A stretch of 64,000 nt of DNA from Bacteroidales bacterium UBA4116 (GTDB taxonomy: Bacteria > Bacteroidota > Bacteroidia > Bacteroidales > Tannerellaceae), in the NCBI GenBank assembly GCA_002381645.1, contig DFXE01000011.1, forward strand, positions 62,001-126,000, in the 5' to 3' direction. This document shows positions 1-8,515 of the stretch, in pieces. The notes under the pieces are model-generated. The model saw only the letters and a program-made list of their open reading frames with translations, searched no databases and was not told the DNA's origin. The position numbers and the translations under genes are program-made. Position 1 is the first letter of the stretch, and every line of letters starts with the position of its first letter.

Positions 1-1113
1 CAGAGATTCATGCTCTCCAAGTTTATCAGAATCATTTATCCATTTTTCAAAATGAAAAGAATCTCGCAATGTGTATCCGCTTTTTGGAATCCAATAACGG
101 TAAATATTACAATAAAAAGTATCTAAGTCCGTATAGGAGCCTTTAAATTTGAATGTTGCATATTTGCCAGCCTTTACTTTTTGTATGCTGTATTTCCCAT
201 AAGGTTTTATGTTTTCCGGAATATTCACACACGCGTAAATTCTACATTTATCAGGTGCCGTATGGGTGGAGATATCATGACTGATGCAGAAATATTCTGT
301 TATCGAACTGAGAAGCTTTTGTTGCTTTACGTAGCCAAGCAGTTCTGACCATGCGTTCGTAAAAGAATGGTTATCCGTATAGGCATTCTTTACAGGTATG
401 CATAATAATTGCTTTTCCTGTATAATCCTTATTTCGGGTTCTGCTATTAAACCTGCAATGGGCTTATTCATTGGCATCGTTAAATCAGATGGACTTGTTC
501 TGTATTGCCTTGGGCTGAGTCCGTATCTTTTTTTAAATGCCTTATTTAAGGACTCCGGTGTTTCATATCCTGTTTGTGCCGCAATTTCTTTTACTTTCAT
601 TTTTGAGGTATGTAACTTAAACGCTGCTTTTTCTAATTTTAGCCGTTGAATATATTCTCCCGGACTTTCATTTAATATGGCTTTGAAAATCCGGTGGAAA
701 TGGAATTTGGATATATGACCAATTTCCGACAATTTGCTAAGGTCTATACGGTTTGTTATGTTTTGGTTTATATATTCTACAACCTTATAAACAGAATGAT
801 AATATTCCTGATGAACCGAGTGTGCTTTCCAACGTTTTAGTTGTTGCAATTTGATGGTTTCATTCAAAATTAATTCATAGTTGCTTATTGGAAATTTTAG
901 TTCCTCCGGTTCTGTTGCGGATGTTTCCGGAATATTCTCCGTTGCAAATTCGTAGAGGGACAAATTATCCGTAAATTCTCCGTTTTTAAAACAAAAACAA
1001 CAGTATTCCTTTTCGGGAGTACTGTTTGCTTTTGTACCGAAATGCTCGGATGTCATTGACATTCCACAACTTTGACATATTAAGGTTGATAGGTTATTTT
1101 CTTCGTTTTGCAT
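1..1113 (-). CDS. AraC-family regulator with N-terminal zinc ribbon and effector-binding domain (partial)
   Basis: An open frame runs from an ATG at 1113 off the left edge (371 codons present, 3' end missing). Residues 11-45 form a zinc ribbon with cysteine pairs C13/C16 and C38/C41. Residues about 115-215 are an AraC double helix-turn-helix ending in the typical YGLSPRQYR. Residues from about 235 look like a GyrI/SoxS-type effector-binding domain. The ribbon resembles the stand-alone protein at 31502. Its start overlaps the end of the small gene at 1094-1306 by 20 bases. It probably senses a small ligand and controls transcription; the ligand is unknown. Confidence 0.85.
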   Translation of the reverse strand, partial: MQNEENNLSTLICQSCGMSMTSEHFGTKANSTPEKEYCCFCFKNGEFTDNLSLYEFATENIPETSATEPEELKFPISNYELILNETIKLQQLKRWKAHSVHQEYYHSVYKVVEYINQNITNRIDLSKLSEIGHISKFHFHRIFKAILNESPGEYIQRLKLEKAAFKLHTSKMKVKEIAAQTGYETPESLNKAFKKRYGLSPRQYRTSPSDLTMPMNKPIAGLIAEPEIRIIQEKQLLCIPVKNAYTDNHSFTNAWSELLGYVKQQKLLSSITEYFCISHDISTHTAPDKCRIYACVNIPENIKPYGKYSIQKVKAGKYATFKFKGSYTDLDTFYCNIYRYWIPKSGYTLRDSFHFEKWINDSDKLGEHESL

Positions 1114-1306
1114 ATACAACGGCTTTTGTTTTCCAGAGGGCTGTAAAAAACTCATTCATAATGTATCTTATTTTAGATTGCTCGACAAAGTAAGAACATT
1201 GGGCTAATATAAAACTGTCCATTCTTGCTTTTGTCTGTCTAAGTTGAATAGATTCCAATATTTCCACAATATTTTTGCAGAATTTTGATTGTGCTGTTAT
1301 CATCAT
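1094..1306 (-). CDS. Small hypothetical protein (70 aa)
   Basis: A short frame of no recognised family lies one base after the methyltransferase at 1308 and overlaps the AraC start at 1113. It is rich in Lys, Arg and Gln, with no signal peptide or membrane segment. The part around 1209-1233 contains a 25-base stretch that recurs exactly at 7687-7711. It may therefore be a remnant of a larger gene of which another scrap sits there. Only the position between two real genes supports it. Confidence 0.35.
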   Translation of the reverse strand: MMITAQSKFCKNIVEILESIQLRQTKARMDSFILAQCSYFVEQSKIRYIMNEFFTALWKTKAVVYAKRRK

Positions 1307-1307
1307 C

Positions 1308-2012
1308 CTACCAGATATATGGAATAAGCCTATATCTCACTTTATACGAATACTCCAGATACCCTTCCAGTTCCCTTTTCAACATACTGTCTTCCAGATA
1401 AGTCCGGACACAAATCAGTATGATGATAATTGCTGAGGGAATACATGTATATATCGCTCCGGTGAGCAAAGGAATGGACAATGCCCATAGGATAATGGAA
1501 CTATAACCCGGATGGCGGACAATGGCATATACTCCTGTGGATATTACCGTTTGATTTCGTTCGGTTTGGATTCGTGAAGATGATTCGAAGTATTTATTCG
1601 TCAATAAGGATTTCGTACTGATAATAGCTGAAAGAATGTACAAAGTCAATCCGATATACATATAGTTGAAATTAATATGCGGCCATCCGAGGCGTATATC
1701 CATCCCTATGAAGACGTTCATTACAACAAAGGTGAATATCACATACAGCGACAACAATATCTTATCCCATGATTTTGTACCGGATTTGATATTCTTCACC
1801 CGCTCATTCAGTACTTCGGGGTTGTGACGGGAGATTACCCATAGTTGGGTGATATAGCTTCCGGTGAGGATACTGAAATAGATCAGGAGTTGCCTGCCGA
1901 TGTGGAAAGTTCCCGCCGCAATTAGTATAATTCCGATTTGAAACAGTAGTTGCATGCACATCCGTAGGATGTACCTGATTCCATGTATGGATAATTTGGA
2001 TGAATTCTTCAT
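1308..2012 (-). CDS. Isoprenylcysteine carboxyl methyltransferase (ICMT)-family membrane protein
   Basis: 234 aa with about five hydrophobic segments. The C-terminal part holds the family signature GVYAIVRHPGYSS (about residues 160-172), followed by a hydrophobic pair and a Glu-containing tail (YLEDSMLKRELEGYLEYSYKVRYRLIP). ICMT/PEMT-type proteins methylate membrane-associated substrates using S-adenosylmethionine; the bacterial substrate is usually unknown. It lies downstream of the Crp-type regulator at 2080 on the same strand with a 67-base gap, so control by that regulator is plausible. Confidence 0.8.
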   Translation of the reverse strand: MKNSSKLSIHGIRYILRMCMQLLFQIGIILIAAGTFHIGRQLLIYFSILTGSYITQLWVISRHNPEVLNERVKNIKSGTKSWDKILLSLYVIFTFVVMNVFIGMDIRLGWPHINFNYMYIGLTLYILSAIISTKSLLTNKYFESSSRIQTERNQTVISTGVYAIVRHPGYSSIILWALSIPLLTGAIYTCIPSAIIIILICVRTYLEDSMLKRELEGYLEYSYKVRYRLIPYIW

Positions 2013-2079
2013 ACTCTTTACATTTTTGTCTGGTAAAAGTAAAGAGGCTGAAATTATTAATTCTTGACTTAGGTCAAGC

Positions 2080-2655
2080 CTATGTGTTTTTATCTAACTT
2101 TTTTCTTATTCTGCTCAGTGTTTCGGGAGAAATGCCCAATGTTGATGCGATATGTTTTAAGGGAATCTCTTTTTCTATATCGGGATAATCGTTTAATAAT
2201 TCAATGTATCTTTCTTCGGCGGTATTGAAATGCAGCGCCAGGGCAATACTACGCCAGCCAAACATGGAACGTTCGGCAAGTGTAGCCCTGAACCTTTGAG
2301 TATCCATATTCATATCGAATAATTCCATCATCTGTTCATAATTAAATAATACAATCTCATAATTATCTAATGACTGAATATTGAGTTCAGCACTTGTTTT
2401 CTTCAGGAACGAATGGTAATCTCCGATAAACGGAAACGATTTGTTAAACCAAAGGCTGCGTTCGTTGCCTTCCTTATCTATTTTGTAATACTTGAATTTT
2501 CCCGAATCTACATATCCCATATATTTGGCGGGATCTCCCTGCATCTGAAAGTGTTCGCCTTTCTTTATTTGCATGCGTTTCAGGCGGTTGACGTATTCAA
2601 TCGCTTTTGCCTCGTCTATATTCAGGCTTGTTAATAGGTGGATTAGATTGGACAT
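2080..2655 (-). CDS. Crp/Fnr-family transcriptional regulator
   Basis: 191 aa. Residues about 20-115 form a cyclic-nucleotide-binding-type beta barrel (GDPAKYMGYVDSGKFKYY). The C-terminal HTH is LKHIASTLGISPETLSRIRKKL. It lacks the canonical cAMP-binding Arg-Ser pocket and Fnr cysteines, as in most Bacteroidetes members, so the ligand cannot be told. It follows the SH3 protein at 2660 by 4 bases and probably shares its transcript. The likely target is the ICMT-type methyltransferase next to it (inference). Confidence 0.88.
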   Translation of the reverse strand: MSNLIHLLTSLNIDEAKAIEYVNRLKRMQIKKGEHFQMQGDPAKYMGYVDSGKFKYYKIDKEGNERSLWFNKSFPFIGDYHSFLKKTSAELNIQSLDNYEIVLFNYEQMMELFDMNMDTQRFRATLAERSMFGWRSIALALHFNTAEERYIELLNDYPDIEKEIPLKHIASTLGISPETLSRIRKKLDKNT

Positions 2656-2659
2656 TACT

Positions 2660-3025
2660 TCACCGTTTTATAGATGAAATTAATTTGATATTTTCCAGTG
2701 GAATCCAGCCGGTTTCGCCTGTTAATTTGTTTTTCGACAGTAACCAGCCATTCATCTCCTCAATACCTTCAACTATTGCACCTTCTGCGATAGACAACTC
2801 TTTTGCGGAATAATCTCGCAGAATAATTTCTTTTTCATAATCTATAATTTGTTTGGGAACCCAGCCGGCATTTGAATTGTCTTCTTTTATGCAGTACACC
2901 CAGTTTTCCCAATTTTCGCCTTCTACAGGCTCATGTTCTTCTCCTATAATCACTTTTTCGCCTGCCTCCAGCGTTATTGGATTGGGATATTCTGTTTCAT
3001 GGTCTTTTATAACTAAATAATCCAT
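2660..3025 (-). CDS. SH3-domain protein with two SH3-like repeats
   Basis: 121 aa, cytoplasmic, no signal peptide. Two tandem SH3-like units are visible: residues about 1-60 (ending NAGWVPKQIIDY) and 62-118 (ending ETGWIPLENIKL). Such modules bind peptides or sugars; here they could act as a small regulator or scaffold. Odd: its last 11 codons use DNA almost identical to the 3' end of the neighbouring gene at 3062 but in another frame, so the C-terminus (KLISSIKR) is recycled sequence. It lies 4 bases upstream of the Crp-type gene. Confidence 0.7.
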   Translation of the reverse strand: MDYLVIKDHETEYPNPITLEAGEKVIIGEEHEPVEGENWENWVYCIKEDNSNAGWVPKQIIDYEKEIILRDYSAKELSIAEGAIVEGIEEMNGWLLSKNKLTGETGWIPLENIKLISSIKR

Positions 3026-3061
3026 ATTCGACTATATTTTTTAACCGTATCCTTATATTTA

Positions 3062-3538
3062 TTATTTCACTGTTTTATGGATGAAATTAATTTCATATTG
3101 CTGTTCACCGTATTTTCTTTCGTTATCAATAATCGTACCTTCTGTGAGAGTAATGCGCAGAATGATTGAATCCGGGTTATCTTCGTCGCCTACCTCATCG
3201 AACCAGTTAAATACTTTTTTAAATTTCGCTCTGATTTCCGAATTTTTCTCGTCTTTTACCCAGCCGATATTTTCAGCAATACCATGAAATGCGAACCAAT
3301 CTAAACCACAGACAGAAACTTCGTTATTTTTCTCGATTTGCAATGTTTTATTCTTTTTCGCATCCGTCGAAACATAGAATACTCCTTCTTCATAATAAGC
3401 GCACACCATGCGGGCAGCAGGGCGGGGATTGCCATTGGCATTCGTGGACAGTGAGATCGTTGCAAGGCCGATAAGTACTTCTTTGTCATTTCCACAACGT
3501 TCCTGCATAATTTTAATTGCGTCGTCGTATTTACTCAT
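3062..3538 (-). CDS. Pyridoxamine 5'-phosphate oxidase-family flavin-binding protein
   Basis: 158 aa, the usual size of single-domain split-barrel flavoproteins. Residues about 20-75 (GLATISLSTNANGNPRPAAR, VFYVSTDAKKNKTLQIEKN, VSVCGLDW) match the FMN-binding half of the PPOX fold. Members reduce or bind flavin, F420 or haem; the substrate here is unknown. It is the first gene of a minus-strand run with the SH3 and Crp-type genes. Confidence 0.8.
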   Translation of the reverse strand: MSKYDDAIKIMQERCGNDKEVLIGLATISLSTNANGNPRPAARMVCAYYEEGVFYVSTDAKKNKTLQIEKNNEVSVCGLDWFAFHGIAENIGWVKDEKNSEIRAKFKKVFNWFDEVGDEDNPDSIILRITLTEGTIIDNERKYGEQQYEINFIHKTVK

Positions 3539-3734
3539 TTTTATTTTCCTCCTATTTTTTATAATATGATTTTATTATCTTTCTTTTTCTATTTGTTATA
3601 GTTCTGATGGGGTTTTGTTTGCTAAATTTTTAGCTTCTTTTACAAAATGGGAAAAGTCGGTATAGAGTGTAGGATTTGACACACCAACTTCCTTACTTCA
3701 AATATGACTTTACCCTTTACCATTCCTCGTTTAT

Positions 3735-4667
3735 TTAGTTAGTTAATTGATATAATATCTGAATACCAAGCCCGAAAGTCATCATTCTCTCTTTTTTATT
3801 GTTTAAAAGCTGTTGTGTCCAATCAAGCAATCCACCGTCAGCAATTTCAATAGTATTGCTGCCTATCATTATTTGTTGCTTTATTCTGAAACCATGATAA
3901 TAGTTATTATCATGTTGCGGTTCGACAATTACAATCTTTAGGTTGCTATTCTTTTGCTGAACGTATGATACCGATTCAGTTATAAGCGTGCTTTGTTTGT
4001 CATACCCCTTGCACGGGATAATCTCATAATATATTTTCTCCACCCCAAAACTTTTACATATTTCATACGATGTAGTCAGATGTTTTAATAGTTCTTCTTT
4101 TTCAAAAGTGAAACTACCTGTATCTCTACCACATGAAATCAAAGCAAGAACAATGAAATGAGGAGTGAAATTAGGATTATCAAACACCTGTGTCCTTATT
4201 ACCCGTGAAATATTGCTGTAATTGTGGATTTTGTTATCCAATTCCCCTTTTTTCTTTAAAGAGGCATAATGCAGTGCTATCGCATTGGTTGGATCAGCTT
4301 GTACCTCTGTATTTCTCAAAGCGGTAAGGACTTTCTTTTGGTCAACGGTAGCCATAACACTACTTGTCCCCAATTGTGCAACCGGGGAAAGTTCTACGGG
4401 TTTAAATCCTCTACCTGCTATTAATTTATAAGTCCGCAATTCATTTTCTTTGTAGTCTAAAACATCTTCTAATGGGGCAGGTTTAACAAGTTTGTTATTC
4501 TCGTATTTCTGTAATAAAGACGATGGTGTTTCCTGCTGAACACGCCTGTTAAAAACATCCAGTAAAACCGTGTTTAACTCTGACCCACTTAATTCGTTGG
4601 CAAGTATTTTGTCTATATCCTGCAAATCTAATTTGCTGATAATATGCCCGCTTATATCTTTTTTCAT
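3735..4667 (-). CDS. HisZ/class II aminoacyl-tRNA-synthetase-like orphan protein
   Basis: 310 aa. Not a family I can name with certainty. The centre (PVAQLGTSSVMATVDQKKV, TEVQADPTNAIALHYA) and the end (IADGGLLDWTQQLL then FGLGIQILYQL) resemble class II synthetase motifs 2 and 3 as in HisS or the regulatory HisZ. There is no anticodon-binding domain and it stands alone. It could be an amino-acid-sensing or amidoligating paralog. The start at 4667 is the first in-frame ATG. It is separated from neighbours by 100-200 bases on each side. Confidence 0.5.
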   Translation of the reverse strand: MKKDISGHIISKLDLQDIDKILANELSGSELNTVLLDVFNRRVQQETPSSLLQKYENNKLVKPAPLEDVLDYKENELRTYKLIAGRGFKPVELSPVAQLGTSSVMATVDQKKVLTALRNTEVQADPTNAIALHYASLKKKGELDNKIHNYSNISRVIRTQVFDNPNFTPHFIVLALISCGRDTGSFTFEKEELLKHLTTSYEICKSFGVEKIYYEIIPCKGYDKQSTLITESVSYVQQKNSNLKIVIVEPQHDNNYYHGFRIKQQIMIGSNTIEIADGGLLDWTQQLLNNKKERMMTFGLGIQILYQLTN

Positions 4668-4772
4668 ATCTTCCTAAAGTATCCCGAAGATTTACAGCGA
4701 TTGCATGATTATTTGCCAATTGCTGTATCTCTTCGAGTGGAGTTCGTCTTATATCTTGTAATTTTTATATTC

Positions 4773-5222
4773 TTAAAACCTGCTTTTTTCGTAATTATAA
4801 AGAATACTTGTTCCCACAACTACATCTTCGATTTTCTCGATAATCAACCAATCATCCATATTTCCCTGATGTTCGAAATCAAGGGCGGGATCAATCTTCT
4901 CTAAACCGGAAAACTCTACCAATATCAGGCATTTCTTATGCCAACGCTCCTTCTGTTTGTCTGTCAGGTCGAGTTTGGGATTATTCAGTTTTTCGATAAT
5001 TTCCGAATCGGTAAGTTTGGTGTAGTTGTCCACATGGGTCACCGTGGCTTTAGCAGAAATCTTTTTCGAGCCTTTCTGCATGAAATAGAGTATTTCGCCT
5101 TCGTTCACACGGCTATGTGGAATTTTTCTTCCTGCCGCCCCACGAACAATCATTGTTTTACTGCCATTGAGTATTTTATCTAATACTTTGGCTTTGTCAT
5201 CACAATAGACTAAGTGTACCAT
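4773..5222 (-). CDS. ASCH/PUA-like domain protein (paralog 1)
   Basis: 149 aa. The N-terminal half has the pattern GSKTMIVRGAAGRKIPHSRV and GEILYFMQKGSKKISAKATV seen in ASCH/PUA-like RNA- or nucleotide-binding barrels. It is very similar along its whole length to the protein at 24820-25272, including the shared C-terminal block NMDDWLIIEKIEDVVVGTS. Function unknown; ASCH proteins include amidohydrolases of modified nucleosides and RNA-binding regulators. Confidence 0.6.
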   Translation of the reverse strand: MVHLVYCDDKAKVLDKILNGSKTMIVRGAAGRKIPHSRVNEGEILYFMQKGSKKISAKATVTHVDNYTKLTDSEIIEKLNNPKLDLTDKQKERWHKKCLILVEFSGLEKIDPALDFEHQGNMDDWLIIEKIEDVVVGTSILYNYEKSRF

Positions 5223-5290
5223 TTCATTTTTTTCTTCAAATATAAGTATTTGGAATCAGATGGGTTGAGTCATTTGATTAGAAGTTTTAT

Positions 5291-5722
5291 CTATTGGGCA
5301 CTATTAGCCTTCCGTCTTTTTATATGGCTTATTATCAACATATAGATTGCATGAGGTAGCATTATGATTGTCATCCCTGAATTTGGAATCATGTAACTTC
5401 CAGCAAGTACAAATATTAAATAAGATACAGTAAAGGAATAAGGTAATATTCCTTTATTTTTTTCAATGGAATGCACCAGTAAGCCCAAAGGAATAAGTAA
5501 TAACCCAAAGTAAAAGAACCAGAAAAAAGCCAGCATATCAAGCCCTGTTTGTCCTGTTTCTAAAGGAAGCTCATCACTACCGCCGCTAATATTGAAAAAA
5601 TAAGACTTTGCTGCATTCAGAAATTGTTTTTCTCCTCCTTCCGGAGAAACTGCTAAACTGGTATGAAGCAATCCTATTAAAATGAGGAGGATACCATTGG
5701 TGATTTTCTTTAGAATCTTCAT
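5291..5722 (-). CDS. Small membrane protein, DUF6463-like
   Basis: 143 aa with four hydrophobic segments (residues about 7-25, 62-85, 94-112, 115-133). The N-terminal signal-anchor and the HTSLAVSPEGGE loop fit DUF6463-type proteins. Its ATG overlaps the stop of the HAD gene at 5719 by four bases, so it is translationally coupled to it. Function unknown. Confidence 0.6.
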   Translation of the reverse strand: MKILKKITNGILLILIGLLHTSLAVSPEGGEKQFLNAAKSYFFNISGGSDELPLETGQTGLDMLAFFWFFYFGLLLIPLGLLVHSIEKNKGILPYSFTVSYLIFVLAGSYMIPNSGMTIIMLPHAIYMLIISHIKRRKANSAQ

Positions 5723-6357
5723 TGTGTTAATTTTTTAGCTATCTCATCATAACTATTAAAGATTGCATCCGCTTCCATAAGTTTTTCCGTTTTGAATGAG
5801 GTCGTTAGTGCAAAGACTCGACATCCGGCTTCTTTAGCAGACTTAATCCCATTCGGAGAGTCTTCGATTACAATTGTACTATCTACTGAAGCGGGTAAGG
5901 TTTGTAAAGCTTTGAGATACGGGTCAGGGAAAGGCTTATGTCTTTCGGTATCTTTTTCAGTGATTAATAAATCGAATAAATCGGCAAGATAGAAATGTTT
6001 ATCAATCAATCCGAATGTATATGTCGATGTAGAACTAACCAACGCGGTTTTTATATTTTTCTTTTTAATCTCATTGATAAAAGAGGTGAACCCTTCCACG
6101 AGTTGCATTTCGGGTATCAACTCAAAGAACTGGTCATTCTTTTCTTGTAAAAGTGACTGATAAGGATTTCTTTGTTTATCGAGTTTTTCAAATACATGTT
6201 TAAAGAAAACCTCATCCGGCTGTCCTATAAAATCGTCAAAGATTGAATCGGGATATTGGATTGAATACGCATCCAAAATCATTCTTTTCGCTTTTGCATG
6301 GATTGGTTCTGAATCTACAATCACACCGTCTAAATCGAAAAATATTGTGGTTATCAT
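5719..6357 (-). CDS. HAD-superfamily phosphatase, beta-phosphoglucomutase-like
   Basis: 212 aa. Motif I FFDLDGVIVDSEP (residues 6-18) supplies the nucleophile and acid-base aspartates. Motif II Ser lies in TALVSSTS, the motif III Lys is HKPFPDPYLKAL, and motif IV is IVIEDSPNGIKSA. The cap is alpha-helical (subclass IA). Such enzymes hydrolyse or isomerise sugar phosphates. It lies 11 bases after the HAD gene at 6369, in the run acetyltransferase-HAD-HAD-DUF6463. Confidence 0.85.
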   Translation of the reverse strand: MITTIFFDLDGVIVDSEPIHAKAKRMILDAYSIQYPDSIFDDFIGQPDEVFFKHVFEKLDKQRNPYQSLLQEKNDQFFELIPEMQLVEGFTSFINEIKKKNIKTALVSSTSTYTFGLIDKHFYLADLFDLLITEKDTERHKPFPDPYLKALQTLPASVDSTIVIEDSPNGIKSAKEAGCRVFALTTSFKTEKLMEADAIFNSYDEIAKKLTQ

Positions 6358-6368
6358 TCTACTTGGTT

Positions 6369-7022
6369 TTAGTGTGTATCATTCAACAATGCATATAAAT
6401 ATTCTTTTAAAGAGCAGACACTCTGAAATGTATATTCTTTATTATATTTTTCCAATTCTATCAGATCGGCTGATTTTGCCCAAGCCGCCGACAAACATCT
6501 GACTCCAACGAATCGACAGCACGATATGTCGGAAACCGTATCACCGATATAAACCATCTCATCTGGTTTTAAATCATAATCAGCCAGCAAATTTCTCATT
6601 GCTTCGCATTTTCTGTTCCTTAGGGGAGAGCCGGTTTCTAATCTGTCAAAATATCCATCCAATCCGAATTGCTGCAAAGTGATTTCGCAGCTCCTCTTTC
6701 CTTTACCAGTGATAAGGACAACAGGAACTGATTTATTCCTTAGTTCGTAAATCAATTCAGGTATGCCCGCAAAAGGCTGGGGACATAGGAAGTGCATCTT
6801 CTGGTAAATGATATAAAAATCATTTATCACAGCTTCCAGATTGGCATTATCAACAAAATGTTTTATCATACCCTCTTCGTCTAAACCGAAAGTTTGGGAA
6901 ACATCTTCGTCAGACAGTTTATATCCAATATACGGTTCTACCGCACTCTTAAAGGCTTTCAGACACATTGGAATGGTATCTCCAATAGTACCATCAAGAT
7001 CGAAAGCAACTAATTTAACCAT
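6369..7022 (-). CDS. HAD-superfamily phosphatase, phosphoglycolate phosphatase-like
   Basis: 217 aa with HAD motif I FDLDGTIGDT (residues 7-16), motif II VLITGKGKRS, and motif IV YIGDTVSDI. The helical cap places it in subclass IA. A small phosphorylated metabolite is the likely substrate; the actual one is unknown. Its start overlaps the end of the acetyltransferase at 7015 by eight bases, suggesting one transcript. Confidence 0.85.
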   Translation of the reverse strand: MVKLVAFDLDGTIGDTIPMCLKAFKSAVEPYIGYKLSDEDVSQTFGLDEEGMIKHFVDNANLEAVINDFYIIYQKMHFLCPQPFAGIPELIYELRNKSVPVVLITGKGKRSCEITLQQFGLDGYFDRLETGSPLRNRKCEAMRNLLADYDLKPDEMVYIGDTVSDISCCRFVGVRCLSAAWAKSADLIELEKYNKEYTFQSVCSLKEYLYALLNDTH

Positions 7023-7647
7023 TATCGTTACTCTTATTGATTGTACGGATTACCCGGCATGGGTTTCCCACCGCCAGACTATTTGCGGGAATATCCTTTG
7101 TTACGACACTGCCTGCTCCGATAACACTCCCTTTGCCAATAGTAATTCCGGGTAGTATAATTACTCCGCCACCAATCCAACATCCATCTTCAATGGCTAC
7201 AGGAAGGGCATAGGTATGGCGGATAAGTTCAGTTCCATTTTCTGTTTCGACAGGGGTAAGCCGCTCATCTAATTCAATGGGATGGGTTACTGTGTAAATC
7301 TTCACATTGGGGGCTATCAGTATATTGTTGCCAATAATGATTTTATTGCAGTCAATGAATGTACATCCTGTATTGATTGTAACATTGTTCCCAATATGGA
7401 TATTACAGCCATAATCGCAAATGAATGAGTGGCCGACAGAAACTTTTGTCCCTATACTGCCAAACATTTCTTTTAGGATCTTATATTTTTCCTCCTTGTT
7501 ATCATAAGGCAGTGAGTTATACTTCATCAGCAAATCAATGGTTTTACCTTTCAATTTAAGGAAAACCGGATCGTGACAATTGTACCATTCTCCTGCCAAG
7601 CATTTTTCCATTTCTGTTTTCAGAAGTCTTTCATTCATATCAATCAT
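7015..7647 (-). CDS. Maltose/galactoside O-acetyltransferase-like hexapeptide enzyme
   Basis: 210 aa. Residues about 5-60 are the Mac helical N-terminus. From about 70 there is a left-handed beta helix of hexapeptide repeats (IGNNVTINTGCTFID, IGNNILIAPNVKIYT). The catalytic His lies in VTHP, and WIGGGVIILPGITIGKG follows. The family acetylates sugars with acetyl-CoA as a trimer. A shorter relative is at 43143. First gene of the HAD-containing run. Confidence 0.88.
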   Translation of the reverse strand: MIDMNERLLKTEMEKCLAGEWYNCHDPVFLKLKGKTIDLLMKYNSLPYDNKEEKYKILKEMFGSIGTKVSVGHSFICDYGCNIHIGNNVTINTGCTFIDCNKIIIGNNILIAPNVKIYTVTHPIELDERLTPVETENGTELIRHTYALPVAIEDGCWIGGGVIILPGITIGKGSVIGAGSVVTKDIPANSLAVGNPCRVIRTINKSNDNG

Positions 7648-7686
7648 TGTTTTTGGATCATGACAAATTTACAACTTCAAACCAAC

Positions 7687-7711
7687 ATAAAACTGTCCAT
7701 TCTTGCTTTTG
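7687..7711. repeat. 25-base repeat, second copy at 1209-1233
   Basis: The 25 bases from 7687 match 1209-1233 exactly in the same orientation. The matching stretch lies inside the small frame 1094-1306. Here it is in the gap between the acetyltransferase and the TonB fragment and not in a recognisable gene. It may be a scrap of a duplicated gene. Confidence 0.7.
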
Positions 7712-7746
7712 CCTATCAAAGCTAATCTTTTCAGAAACATTTCTAT

Positions 7747-8424
7747 TTAGAACTGAATCTTATAACTTACATTAAATATACTCACCGCTTGCCTGTCAGG
7801 CTCTATTATATTCTTTTTAGTATTATACCTGTGGCCGTAATACTCCTTATATCCTGTAGTATTTGCGCTCTGAACAGCAAATTCATGTGATACTTTATTC
7901 CGGTTTATTTTATAACTGGCAGAGACGTTAGTCAGGAACATTGGAGAGAATTGTTTGGAAAAAGCCTTTGATTCATCATACTGCACTTCCTTATCAGGAT
8001 GTGACAAAGTTGCCGCTTCATCTACAGGCGAATACCTGTCCCCTCCCTGCAATGTCAATTTCAGATTTAACCCGAGTACATTCTGTTTGTTACGACCAAA
8101 TGTCCATTCCTTACCAATAAGCCCGTTAACAATGAAATTGCGGTTATATCTGCTGTTATGCCATACACCGTCGCCTCCACAATATCTGGAGTCGAATACA
8201 GAAGCTGTAACCATATAGTATAACCCTCTGGTCAGGTATTTTTCGAAAGTAATATCAACTCCTATATTTCGTCCTTTTCCTTTGTTTACCAAACCATCTT
8301 CAACATAGAAATTTTTACGGTTGAGTACCGAGTATGAACTGTCAGCCATTACCGGAACGTTGTACAGGAATTGTGCGTATGGTTCTATTTTGAGGTGCAT
8401 GTCATCTCCGATTTTATAGTTACA
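7747..8424 (-). pseudogene. TonB-dependent outer-membrane receptor, C-terminal fragment
   Basis: About 225 codons encode the last strands of an outer-membrane barrel: alternating aromatic strands (IEPYAQFLYNVPV, YMVTASVFDSRYCG, LGLNLKLTLQGGDRYSPV) and a terminal aromatic strand ending VSYKIQF*. The frame is open upstream only to a stop at 8425. A whole receptor is 700-1000 aa, so the plug and most of the barrel are missing. The first ATG at 8400 is internal to the barrel. It is not expected to work. Confidence 0.85.
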
Positions 8425-8441
8425 TCAGGGCATGGTTATTT

Positions 8442-8515
8442 GTTTAACAAAACAGGGTGTCTCCATTAAACGGAAAGAGCCTCTCCATTAAACGGAGCAC
8501 TATCATTTATTAAAC
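8442..8515. repeat. 22-bp-pitch TTAAAC array (degenerate, 4 units)
   Basis: Cores GTTTAAC 8442-8448, ATTAAAC 8465-8471, 8487-8493 and 8509-8515 have centres 8445, 8468, 8490 and 8512, giving steps of 23, 22 and 22. Two units sit in longer palindromes of the form TCCNTTAAANGGA. The last unit overlaps the stop codon of the gene at 8510. The same pitch occurs in the arrays at 15679 and 44982. Confidence 0.65.

Noticed and set aside
7955..8218. Plus-strand frame of 87 aa inside the TonB fragment
   Set aside because: Shadow of the minus-strand barrel fragment; composition is not protein-like.
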